Assembly (NCBI GenBank): GCA_020848035.1
Contig: JADLAX010000005.1
Coordinates: forward strand, 1 to 58,134
Reading direction: 5' to 3'
Length of the DNA: 58,134 bases
Source of the DNA: Anaerolineae bacterium
GTDB taxonomy: Bacteria > Chloroflexota > Anaerolineae > Promineifilales > Promineifilaceae
Positions 40,499 to 49,591 of this stretch are shown here, one piece after another. The notes beneath the pieces were generated by a model. That model was not told the origin of the DNA. It ran no database searches and was given only the letters and a program-made list of their open reading frames with translations. Position numbers and translations under genes: made by a program. Positions within the stretch are counted from its first letter, which is position 1, and each line of letters starts with the position of its first letter.

Positions 40499-41025
40499 GG
40501 GTTTCTCCTTGTAGCATTACAGACTGGGTTATACGCTATAGAAGTTTTATCTGTCGCTAGCGTGCCATAGAGAACAGTGAAAACTCGTTAAGCGGCCAAA
40601 GTTTAGGAAAGAAATAATGGTGAAGAACATCGTGCTACTGGTTGCTTAACCGGGCAGAATGAGCAACAAATTTATATGAGGCTCTCTTTGTCCATTTTTT
40701 CCCGAACGGGTTTTTACTACTCCCCCCCATTTGGGGTATTGCTTAAAACTACCAAATGTGGACAATTCCGCTTGATATTATTTCAATGTCCGGCTTAAGT
40801 CCTCCATAAGCCATGTTGGATGGGATGTCAAAAAAGCAAAACCTTAAGCATGTCTAACAAAACTAAATAGGCAATCTATTGCAAATTTGCAAAGCTGCTC
40901 CCTGTGTGCATCTTTGAGTGCCTGAGCAGCTGCTAAATCAGCAGCTGCTAATTCTGACCCTTGCCCGGTTCCAGGTGGATCGTTACCGGTAAGAGTAAAA
41001 AACATTTCCTTTAAGGAGAATTTTA
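40499..41025. other. Gene-free stretch with a 15-bp tandem repeat
   Basis: Nothing codes for a credible protein here. The unit AGCAGCTGCTAAATC / AGCAGCTGCTAATTC is repeated in tandem at 40925-40954. The region otherwise holds AT-rich runs and probably the promoter of the HtrA-like gene. A ribosome site (AAGGAG) precedes its ATG at 41026. Confidence 0.6.
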
Positions 41026-42936
41026 ATGAGTCACAAGCAGCTTTTTCGTATCATTAGTTTGACATTACTATTTCTATTGGCAGCTTGCAGTGGCAGTGAG
41101 GTCAGCCTAAGCAGTGCAAACATTAGCGACGCCCGCTTAACCAAAGACGAGGATGGTACGCGGTCTACCAGCACCTTCTCGCCCACCGATACCTTTTATC
41201 TGCTAGTAGACCTGGCCAACGCCCCAGACGACACAACAGTAAAAGTGGAGTGGACGGCCGTTTCTGCAGAAGGTGCCGACTCCAACACCGTGCTGGATGA
41301 CGTCGAACTCACCGGCGGCAGCGGTACGCTTACCTTCGACTTGCAGAATGACAATCCCTGGCCTGCCGGAGATTACAAAGTTGATCTTTATTTGAATGAC
41401 GAGCTGGAGCAAACCCTCACTTTCAAAGTCAGTAGTGGCCTGTCTGGGGCACAGCCAGAAGATTCTCCGGCAGAAACGCCGGAAGAAACGACGGGTTCTG
41501 CCTCAATTAACCGAGTAGAAGAAGTGAAAACGGCCGTTATCCAAATTGAAGCCCAGGGTACCTTTGTAGACCCCGAAATCGGCACCATCTACAACGCTGG
41601 CGGGCGTGGCTCCGGCTTTATCATCGACCCCAGCGGTATTGCTGTTACCAACAACCATGTGGTTACCGGCGCTGCCTTGCTCAAGGTGTGGGTCGGTGGC
41701 GAAAGTGAGCCGCGCAATGCCCGGGTGTTAGGTGCCTCCGAATGTGGCGATTTAGCCGTCATTGACATTGAAGGGGAAGGATTTCCTTACCTTGACTGGT
41801 ACAGCGGCAGTGTCGATGTTGGTCTCGATGTCTACGCCGCCGGATTCCCTCTTGGTGATCCGGAATACACGCTCACACGGGGTATTGTTTCTAAAGCAAG
41901 TGCCAATGGTGAATCAAGCTGGGCATCAGTCGATGCCGTCATTGAGCATGATGCAACAATCAATCCCGGCAACTCTGGTGGGCCTCTGGTAACCGCCGAT
42001 GGGCAAATCGTGGCCGTGAACTATGCTGGACAGTCTCAAACCAACCAGTATTTCGCCATCGCCCAGGCGCAGGCCCTGCCCGTCATCGAACAGCTGCGGC
42101 AGGGGAATGATTACCTCTCCATTGGCGTGAACGGCGAAGCAGTCAACAATGGCGAAGGGCTGTCTGGCATCTGGGTTTCCTCGGTGAAATCGGGCTCACC
42201 AGCCGATGAAGCTGGCGTTAAGGGCGGCGACATCATCACCCGGATCGAGAACCTGGTGCTGGCTGTTGATGGCACGATGGCCGATTACTGCGATATTTTG
42301 CGCAGCCACAATCCAGAAGATAAGCTGGCCATCGAAGTCTTGCGCTTCAGCACACAGGAAGTGTTGGAAGGTCAATTAAACGGCCGTGTCATGGAACAAA
42401 CCTTCTCCTTTGCCCAGGCACTTGAAGAAGAAGCAAGCAATAGTACCACCAGTGGTACTGGCGGCGGTACCTACACAAACTACGTTTCCATCACCGATGA
42501 TTCTGGTCTGCTCACCCTCGATGTCCCCGCAGAATGGCGCGATGTCGATGGCAGCGCCTGGGAATCCGATGGAGAAGTGATTGGTCTGTCCGTAACCGCT
42601 GCGCCAAACCTCAATGATTACTATGGCACCTGGACTACCCCCGGTGTCACCTTCAACGCAACCGATCAGCTTGATTTTACGGTTGATGAACTCCTGGATG
42701 CGTTTGATTTCAGCAGCGACTGCACGCCCACCGCGCGCACCGAATACAGCGATGCGGTTTATGCTGGCAAATATGATGTTTGGTCGAACTGTGGCGGCAC
42801 CGACACCCTGCTGGTTGTCCTGGCAGCCGAACCGGCCGATCAAAGTTACCTGGCCCTTATCACTGTTCAGGTTGTTACCGATGCCGATCTAGATGCACTG
42901 GATACAATCTTCAACACCTTTATCCTTAGCGAGTAA
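41026..42936 (+). CDS. HtrA/DegP-like serine protease lipoprotein with PDZ domain (636 aa)
   Basis: Trypsin-like protease exported as a lipoprotein (LLFLLAACSGSEV). The catalytic triad is visible: histidine in TNNHVVTG, aspartate in ECGDLAVIDIEG, serine in NPGNSGGPLV. A PDZ domain follows (ISVGVNGEAV-type block, then VKSGSPADEAGVKGGDIITRI, in parts). An N-terminal domain of about 110 residues, before the protease, is a beta-rich, Ig-like or bacterial adhesin-like module. The C-terminal 170 residues (after the low-complexity NSTTSGTGGGTYTN) form an extra domain of unknown type. Probable role: quality control of exported proteins. Fragments of other genes on both sides. Confidence 0.88.
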   Translation: MSHKQLFRIISLTLLFLLAACSGSEVSLSSANISDARLTKDEDGTRSTSTFSPTDTFYLLVDLANAPDDTTVKVEWTAVSAEGADSNTVLDDVELTGGSGTLTFDLQNDNPWPAGDYKVDLYLNDELEQTLTFKVSSGLSGAQPEDSPAETPEETTGSASINRVEEVKTAVIQIEAQGTFVDPEIGTIYNAGGRGSGFIIDPSGIAVTNNHVVTGAALLKVWVGGESEPRNARVLGASECGDLAVIDIEGEGFPYLDWYSGSVDVGLDVYAAGFPLGDPEYTLTRGIVSKASANGESSWASVDAVIEHDATINPGNSGGPLVTADGQIVAVNYAGQSQTNQYFAIAQAQALPVIEQLRQGNDYLSIGVNGEAVNNGEGLSGIWVSSVKSGSPADEAGVKGGDIITRIENLVLAVDGTMADYCDILRSHNPEDKLAIEVLRFSTQEVLEGQLNGRVMEQTFSFAQALEEEASNSTTSGTGGGTYTNYVSITDDSGLLTLDVPAEWRDVDGSAWESDGEVIGLSVTAAPNLNDYYGTWTTPGVTFNATDQLDFTVDELLDAFDFSSDCTPTARTEYSDAVYAGKYDVWSNCGGTDTLLVVLAAEPADQSYLALITVQVVTDADLDALDTIFNTFILSE

Positions 42937-43079
42937 CAATATAGTTTATACTCGCAAAGGGCATAATCTGACATTTTTTTTGCCAGAGGTGACGCAGTTA
43001 GAAAGTGCCCGCCGCGAGTATAAACAGTGGCATCCTTGTTCAGCGACCCAAAACGTTCGCCATCCAACATGGATGCCAC

Positions 43080-43245
43080 TACTGCTTTGTTTATTTAGAA
43101 TCACGCGCCAATTTTTGCCCTGGAAGACGCCGCCCCCCTTCGACGACTGGGCCGCCGCCCGGCGCGAACAGTTGCACCAACAAGCCCTGGTCTGACTGGC
43201 GGAGTTTCACCAGGAAAACGACCGTTTCTCTCAGACCATCCTCCA
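43080..43245 (+). pseudogene. SARP/BTAD fragment (plus strand)
   Basis: Translation of the plus strand gives PPFDDWAAARREQLHQQALV, then a stop, then LAEFHQENDRFS. This matches the BTAD region of SARP regulators (compare EFEEWMLAQRARYRELALHTLHALAEHHL at 19157-22201, in part). It is a broken remnant. The preceding 42937-43079 holds no recognisable gene. Confidence 0.4.
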
Positions 43246-43483
43246 CACGCGGCGGCACTCATTCACCGCTGCAAAAAGCAGCGGGCGCGGACGGTGACCG
43301 TCTGGGAAACCGACCCCAAGGAGCCAAAAGGCAAGCTGGCTGGGTAAAACACCCCTTCGCTTATGACCAACCCACACGCCAACTGGTCGTTTGCTGTCAG
43401 ACGAAAACCTGGAAATGGCAAACGGCTATCCTGGTCTTCAATCTGGCTGATGACCAACGCCACCAATGGGGTGATGATCCATG
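43246..43483 (+). pseudogene. Transposase-like remnant with frameshift
   Basis: The plus strand gives RARTVTVWETDPKEPKGKLAG in one frame and WVKHPFAYDQPTRQLVVC, KTWKWQTAILVFNLADDQ in the next, with a single-base shift between them. The blocks recall DDE transposases of IS4/IS1380-type, but I am not sure. It ends where the histidine kinase gene begins on the other strand. Confidence 0.35.
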
Positions 43484-46373
43484 TCACCTGGCGATGACAG
43501 CAGCCATCATTTGGGCCAGCCGGTCCATATCCAATGGTTTGGGCAGCCAGCCGGACAACCCCTCATTTTGCAGGCCAGCCACCTGTTCTTCATCCAACGA
43601 ATGGCCGCTCATCAATATCACCGGCATGGGCTTCTCCTGCCGATTTAGCGCCCGGAACAGTTCTACCCCACCCAGCTGGGGCATCACCACGTCGCAAAGA
43701 ATCAAGTCTATCTCGGTTGCCTGCCCGGCTAGTTGCGTCAGGGCGTCCTCTCCGTTGACCGCCTCCAGAACCCGATAATGCCACAAATGCAAATACTCCA
43801 CCAGCGAGGCCCGCAGCGTCTCGTTGTCTTCCACCACTAACACCAATTCGCCGTTCCCCAATGGCCGTTTTACGTCATCGCTTTCGGTGAGGGGCAGATC
43901 GGTCGCCAGCATCAACTCTGGCAGGAAAATGGTAAATGTACTTCCTTCGTTTAGGTGGCTGGTGATTGTGATATGGCCGCCATGCTGGACCACAATGCCA
44001 TACACCTGCGCCAGTCCCAACCCCGTCCCTTTGCCGTGCGTCTTGGTGGTAAAGAACGGTTCAAAAATACGGTCCAGATGTTCAGCGGGGATGCCTTCGC
44101 CCGTGTCCGTGACGCGCAGACATGCCCAACGGCCGGGCGACATATCAACGACCGGGGCTTCCTGCCGACTGCGCAGTGTCAACCGGCTCAGTTCAAGCGT
44201 GAGCCGCCCCCCCTGAGGCAAGACATCACGCGCGTTGACGGCCAGATTCATAATCACTTGCTGCAGACGCGTGGCATCGGCCAGCACCAGCAGCTCATCT
44301 AATTCGCACACGAAGGCCAGCTCAATGTACACTGGCAAGGTACGCTCAAGAAGTTCGATTTGTTCGTTAACCAACTGCACCAGGTCAAGCGGCTGCCGCT
44401 CCAGCGTAGAACGGCGGCTGAAATCCAGAATCTGCTTGACCATGTGGGCGGCCCGATTCGCCTGCTCCCTGATAGTGGTTAGACGTTCCCGGTTGCGTTC
44501 GTCCAACTGGTCTGAATGGGCTACCAACTCTGTATAGAGGATGATGATGGCCAGGAGATTGTTGAAATCATGGGCGATGCCGGCCGCCAGCCGGCCGATA
44601 GCGGCCAGGCGCTCTTGTTCATAAAGCTGTCGCTGCACCAGCCGCTGCTCGCTTACATCGCGCAACACCAGTACCCAGCCGGTAGGGACATCGGGTAACG
44701 GACTGGCAATCATCTCAAACGTTCGGTCTGTCCGAACCAGATCGTGCCAGCGCCCGGTCGGCGGTGAGGTGAGCAGGTCGTTGAGCGGCCGTCCAGCCAG
44801 GTGAGACAGCGTATCGCCTGGCCTGACCCCGGCCAGCAGGATCAAATATTCCCGTGCCGGTGGATTAGCGAGCACAATCCGATGATCGGCATCCAGCAGC
44901 AGAACCCCGTCTGGTACGCTGTGCATGATTTGGGTGATTTGCTCGGCCTGTTTGCGTGTTTGCTCGTAAAGGGTGGCGCGTTGGATGGCGTTAGCGGTTA
45001 TGTCGGCAACGGCCGTTAACAACCGTATCTCGGTCGCCGTAAACGCCTGCTGCCGACCAATCCAAATGGCGCCAATCACCTGCGCCTGTGCCAACAAGGG
45101 CACACAGGCCACTGCCCGCACCTGCCGGAACAACTCGGGGCGCAGCACATCCCTTTCCTGGTGAATATCGGCGGTTATGAATGGTTGGCCGCTGACGATG
45201 ACCCGATGCGGCATGCCTTCCCCCGCCGGCCTGTGGCTGCCCAGCGCTGGCGCAAATGCCCCATGAGCGGCTTCAACCGTGGTGCTGCCATCGACCGGGC
45301 TGACCATCACCAGGGCGGTGCCATCAGCCGTCAGCAAAGCGTCTAGCTGCACCAGAATGAGAGGCAGCATCTCGGCGCGGGTGGCGGCGGCCCGCAGGGC
45401 GGTGCTGACAGCCACGATTGCTTCCTGTTCCCGCTGATGCTGTTTGCGTTCGGTGATGTCTTGCTTGATGGCGATGAAATGGGTAATGACGCCGTTCTCG
45501 TCCCGCAAGGGGGTGATCGTCTGCTCTTCACTGTAGAGTGTGCCGTCCTTGCGCCGGTTGACCAGCTCGCCCTGCCACATCTCACCTGCCAAAACGGTGT
45601 CCCACAGCTGCTGGTAAAAAGCAGGCGTTTGCCTACCGGATTTCAGAATACGGGTATGCTGCCCGATCATCTCTTCCATCTCGTAGCCGGTGAGCCGGGT
45701 ATAGGCGGGATTGGCCCATTCGATGATGCCATCTATATTAGTGATGATGATGGCGTTGGCGGCCGAAGCCAGTGCTGCACTCTGCCGACGCAGCTCATCT
45801 TCGGCCTGCTTGCGTTCGGTGATGTCATGGAAGATGACGATGCCGGCGAAAATCTCGCCCTGGGGGTTGCGGATCGGCGCCGCGTTGACCGAGACCCAAT
45901 GATCATTTCCCGCTTCGTCACGGATGATGGCTATTTCGTCCTGCACTCGTTCCCCGCCCAGGATAGCCCGCGAGAGGGGCAACTCGTGCGAAGGATAAGG
46001 TTCACCATTGGGCTGGTAGGTTTGCCAACGTTCGGTAAGCTGGGTCACATCAATGTTGGTCAATGATTGGGGGTCACCGCCGCGAATATGGAAAGCAGCC
46101 GGGTTAGCCATCTGGATGGTGACATCGGGGGCGCTGGCGATGAGAATGCCGGAAGGAGATTGGATCAGCGCCATTTCCAGGAAGTCCCGCGTCTCCTGCA
46201 GCGCCTGTTCTGTCTCTCTCTGGGCTGTCACGTCGCGCTGGATGGCCAGAAAGCCGGTGATATTGCCCTCTTGATCCTGAAAAGGATTGACTGTTTCCTC
46301 GATGGTGACGAAACGGCCGTCTTTGGTTTTGTTGATGACTTCACCGCGGAATAGATGTCCGCTTGTGATTAGC
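43484..46373 (-). pseudogene. Hybrid histidine kinase, 3-prime part (cut by IS)
   Basis: Continuation of the gene that starts at 49340 and is split by the insertion sequence at 46374-47994. This part holds the rest of a PAS domain, two more PAS domains, a GAF domain, another PAS, the HisKA dimer with the phosphoacceptor (AAIGRLAAGIAHDFNNLLAI), an ATPase domain (FFTTKTHGKGTGLGLAQVYG) and a C-terminal receiver with an intact aspartate (LILCDVVMPQLGGVE). Removal of the IS and one copy of ATTAGC restores one continuous frame of 4230 bases from 49340 (about 1409 aa). An internal ATG would still allow a shortened kinase from 46231 onwards. The ligand is unknown. Confidence 0.85.
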
Positions 46374-47994
46374 TGTCATACGTCAGAACATCGTGTGAAA
46401 ACATAACTTAACAACCATCAGAACATCGTGTAGCACTTTAACAACCAAACCATCAGAACATCGTGTAAAAACGGGTAAGTTTGCTTCATCCCAACAGGAG
46501 GATGAAGCAAATGAAAGACAAGTACTTGGCGGAACGCAAGTTGGCGGTGATGCAGTTAAGGCAAGGAAAAACAGTGACCGAAGTGGCCCAGAGCCTAAGT
46601 CGTCATCCTAATTGGGTGCGAAAATGGCAAAAGCGGTTTGAGACAGAAGGTTGGTCTGGTCTCAAAGAGAGGACCCGCGCCCCCAAGAAACCCAAACATC
46701 AATTGCTACCAGAGGTGCGGGCAGCTATCTGCCAAACACGCCTGGAACTGGAGGCTGAAGCCGCTTTAGGTGAAGGGCTCAAGTACATTGGGGGTCGGGC
46801 GGTGCGCACCAGACTGAAACAGAAACGGGTCAAGCCGCTGCCCAGCGTTTCCAGTATCGAACGTACTCTGAGGGAGGCTGGTTTGACCAGACCCAAAGCA
46901 ATCTCCAGCAAATCCGAGATAGCCTACCCACGCTTACAGCCAACCCAGCCTCACCAATTGTGCCAGGTTGATATTGTGCCCCACTTCTTACAAGGTGGGC
47001 AACGGGTCGCCTGCTTCAATGCCCTGGATGTCGTTTCACGCTATCCAACGGGGAAACCTTTTGCGAGGCGACGCTCCCAAGATGCTGCTGGATTCCTGGT
47101 TCATGTCTGGGAAGAAATGGGCATTGCCCGTTACACTCAAGTGGATAACGAAGCATGTTTTAGTGGGGGCGCAACCCATCCATATGTGTTGGGTAAGGTC
47201 GTTCGCTTGGCTTTGGCCGTCGGTACGGAATTGGTTTTTTCACCAGTCCGGCATCCAGAAAGCAACGGCTTTGTCGAGCGTTTTCATCAGGATTATGACC
47301 GGCATGTCTGGGAAGACACTTATCTGAGCGATCTGGCAGATGTAGACAAACAAGCGGTTTGCTTCTTTGGCCTATACCGGCAACGCCAAGACCATAAACG
47401 GCTTCAAGGAAAATCGCCTGGTGAGCTTCATGGGTTATCAACCCCGCGAAAACTTGCCCTTGATTTTACTTTGCCCTCAGAAAAGCAGCCGTTACGGGTA
47501 GGTCGCGTTCACTTTATACGTCGCGTTCAACCTGACAGGTCTGTTCGTGTCTTGAACGTCAACTGGTTGGTGCCACACCGTGAACCAGACCAGGGTGTTT
47601 GGGTGACGCTTGAGTTTCAGGTGAGTGGCGCTACCTTGTCCATCTTTGATGCCGCACCCGATGCGACCGACCGAATCTGCTTGGTGGTCTATCCTTTTCC
47701 GCTCAATGAGCCAGTGGTACCTCCGCCTCAAAAATCGGTTCACCTGGAGAAACAACCAACTCCAGTTGAGGCGTCTCAGCCAAAGTTACCAGCAGCTTGG
47801 CCGCCACTTTCTCCAGTACAAAGACCCACACTTGTGTCATCGTCGCAACGCTTGGTGCAGGTCGGGGAACGATTATTCTTATCCACTGTTTACCACACAG
47901 CGCGTCTCACGCGCCGTGTTTTTCACACGATGTTCTGACGGTTATGTGGTTGTTAATGTTCAATTTCTGTTACACGATGTTCTGACGTACTACA
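46374..47994 (+). mobile_element. 1621-bp insertion sequence with multiple terminal repeats, 6-bp target duplication
   Basis: The ends are TGTCATACGTCAGAACATCG (left) and its partner TGTAGTACGTCAGAACATCG (reverse complement of right end). ATTAGC flanks both sides (46368-46373 and 47995-48000). The motif CAGAACATCGTGT is repeated three times inside the left end (46383, 46419, 46450 approximately) and twice, inverted, inside the right end. Such arrays of transposase-binding sites are a feature of Tn7/Mu-like and IS1202-like elements. One gene (46511-47938). The element lies within the kinase gene and contains no ACGGCCGT. Confidence 0.92.
46511..47938 (+). CDS. DDE (rve) transposase of the 1621-bp IS (475 aa)
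   Basis: N-terminal helix-turn-helix (RKLAVMQLRQGKTVTEVAQSL, in part) followed by an rve-type integrase core: CQVDIVPHF and FNALDVVSRY (first aspartate), YTQVDNEACFSGG (second) and RHPESNGFVERFHQDYDRHVW (glutamate). C-terminal tail is proline-rich. AGGAGG at 46496 fits an ATG at 46511 best (9 bases). Size and multi-repeat ends suggest an IS1202/ISNCY-like or IS481-like relationship. The gene is intact and the element is probably active or very recent, because the target duplication is perfect. Confidence 0.85.
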   Translation: MKDKYLAERKLAVMQLRQGKTVTEVAQSLSRHPNWVRKWQKRFETEGWSGLKERTRAPKKPKHQLLPEVRAAICQTRLELEAEAALGEGLKYIGGRAVRTRLKQKRVKPLPSVSSIERTLREAGLTRPKAISSKSEIAYPRLQPTQPHQLCQVDIVPHFLQGGQRVACFNALDVVSRYPTGKPFARRRSQDAAGFLVHVWEEMGIARYTQVDNEACFSGGATHPYVLGKVVRLALAVGTELVFSPVRHPESNGFVERFHQDYDRHVWEDTYLSDLADVDKQAVCFFGLYRQRQDHKRLQGKSPGELHGLSTPRKLALDFTLPSEKQPLRVGRVHFIRRVQPDRSVRVLNVNWLVPHREPDQGVWVTLEFQVSGATLSIFDAAPDATDRICLVVYPFPLNEPVVPPPQKSVHLEKQPTPVEASQPKLPAAWPPLSPVQRPTLVSSSQRLVQVGERLFLSTVYHTARLTRRVFHTMF

Positions 47995-48000
47995 ATTAGC

Positions 48001-49340
48001 TGCCAGAAGCGTTCATAGACGGCCAGGTCTTGTTGGCCGCTTTTGAGAATGCGCGGCGTGGTTTTGCCGACCACCTCGGCGGCGGTGTAGCCGTACAGGT
48101 TGGTGAATTGGGCGTTGATGGTGGTGATGATACCATCCCGATCTGTCAGGAAAATCACGTCGCCGGAAGTGTCCACGGCCTGCTTCAGTTCCAGCAGCGA
48201 TTTTTCCGTCCGCAGGCGTTCGCCGATATCGATGCCCATGCCGATGAGACAGGGGGTGTTGTTGTACTGGATGCGCGCGCCGGTAAAGTAGTAAGGCAGG
48301 CGACGGCCGTCTTTGGTGATGAGGCTGGCCTCGGCATCTGCTCGGCCGGTTTGGAAAACTTCGCCGATGCGCTCCGCAATCAGCGCCTTGTCCTGATCGG
48401 TAAAGAGATCGAGTGGATGTAGATGATTAAATTCGGCCGCTGAATAGCCTCCGATTTTTTCAAAGTTTTCATTCCAGCGCAGGAATTGACCCTCTTCGTT
48501 GAACAGGTAAAAGATGCCGGGCAGGCTGTTGATCAGGGAGTCGGACAAGGCCTTTTCATGCTGGATGTCGGCTTCGGCCTGTTTGGCGGTGGTAATGTCG
48601 CTGATGATAACCAGGACGGTCTTGTCGGGCAGAGGGGAGAACCGGGCCTTAAACCAGGCTTCACGGCCGTGCATGGGCAGGCTGTACTCTGTTTCAACCG
48701 GCAACTGGTTGGCCAGAGCCAGCCGCAGCTGTTCGTTAAAGAAGTTGGCTTTATCGGGCGGGAAGATATCGGCCATCTTTTTGCCCAGCGCTTCTTCGCG
48801 GGGAACATACAGCGTTTCTGGGGTGGTGGGGATGATTTCCAGGAAACGGCCGTTTTCATCCACAATCATCACCAGGTCGTGCATGGCCGCCAGCAGAGTG
48901 TGTGTCCATAGTTCATAGGCGCGGATAGCGGTGTCTATGCACTGCTGGGTCCGTGCGGCCCTGGCTTGGGCGGCGGCGATTGCCTGCCGCACGGCCGTAC
49001 CCAGCCGCGGCAGATCATCCTGAGTTAGATAGTCGCTGGCCCCGGCCTTGAGGAGGGAAACGGCCGTTTCTATGCGGGGATGATCATCCACGACCAGCAG
49101 AGGCAGATCACGTCCAACTGTGTGCAAAATATCTAAAACGGCCGTGGGCGGCAGTGCCGGTAGCTGTGCCCAGGCAATGACAACCTGCCACCGGGAGTCG
49201 GACAGCACCGCTTGCAGGGCAGCGGCCGTGTCCACCCGCTGCGCTGTTACCTCGTAGTCTGCTTCTGCCAGGTGGCGTGAAAGCCGCGCCGCGCCGGCAG
49301 AATCGGGTTCAATTAGTAGAACACACAGATTGGTCATCAT
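48001..49340 (-). pseudogene. Hybrid histidine kinase, 5-prime part (cut by IS)
   Basis: Start ATG 49340 (methionine-methionine-threonine-asparagine). Residues 1-125 form a receiver-like domain (CVLLIEPDSAGAARLSRHL; WQVVIAWAQLPALPP; VVDDHPRIETAVSLLKAGASDYLTQDD, in parts), which lacks the phosphorylated aspartate (VVIAWAQLP). Two complete PAS domains and the first half of a third follow (FLRWNENFEKIGGYSAAEF, SLLELKQAVDTSGDVIFLTD and KSGQQDLAVYERFWQLI). The third PAS is broken by the IS at RFWQLI. With the 3-prime part it would make a REC-PASx-GAF-PAS-HK-REC protein. Confidence 0.8.
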
Positions 49341-49385
49341 CGTATCCTCTCGTGCCTTAGTGGAGCTGTCCCCCAAATATGGAAC

Positions 49386-49432
49386 GGAGTGGAGGCTTTA
49401 GCCGGAACCGGTCCGGCTAAAACCTCCACTCC
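49386..49432. other. Long perfect hairpin upstream of the hybrid kinase
   Basis: GGAGTGGAGGCTTTAGCCGG (49386-49405) pairs with CCGGCTAAAACCTCCACTCC (49413-49432), with one mismatch. No T-run follows. It is 46 bases upstream of the kinase start and could be a control site, a terminator of a lost gene or a REP-like element. Confidence 0.55.
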
Positions 49433-49474
49433 CCCTGAAATCCTAAAGACCTGGTAACGACTAAGCCTCTCTGT

Positions 49475-49533
49475 CTGTCATGCCTGCGTGGGCGGCTATC
49501 CATCGTGGATTCCTGCCTTCACGAGTATGACAG
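49475..49533. repeat. Palindromic REP-like unit
   Basis: CTGTCATGCCTGCGTGGGCG ... CACGAGTATGACAG, 59 bases with pairing ends (CTGTCAT / ATGACAG) and a GGATTCCTGCC core. It resembles the short dispersed genomic repeats (TCATTCCCGCG-type) seen in many bacteria. Confidence 0.5.
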
Positions 49534-49591
49534 CCCTCGTAGTTACGATTGGAGGGAAGCGTCCAGTTCCAATGGAGAAGTTGAACTTTTT

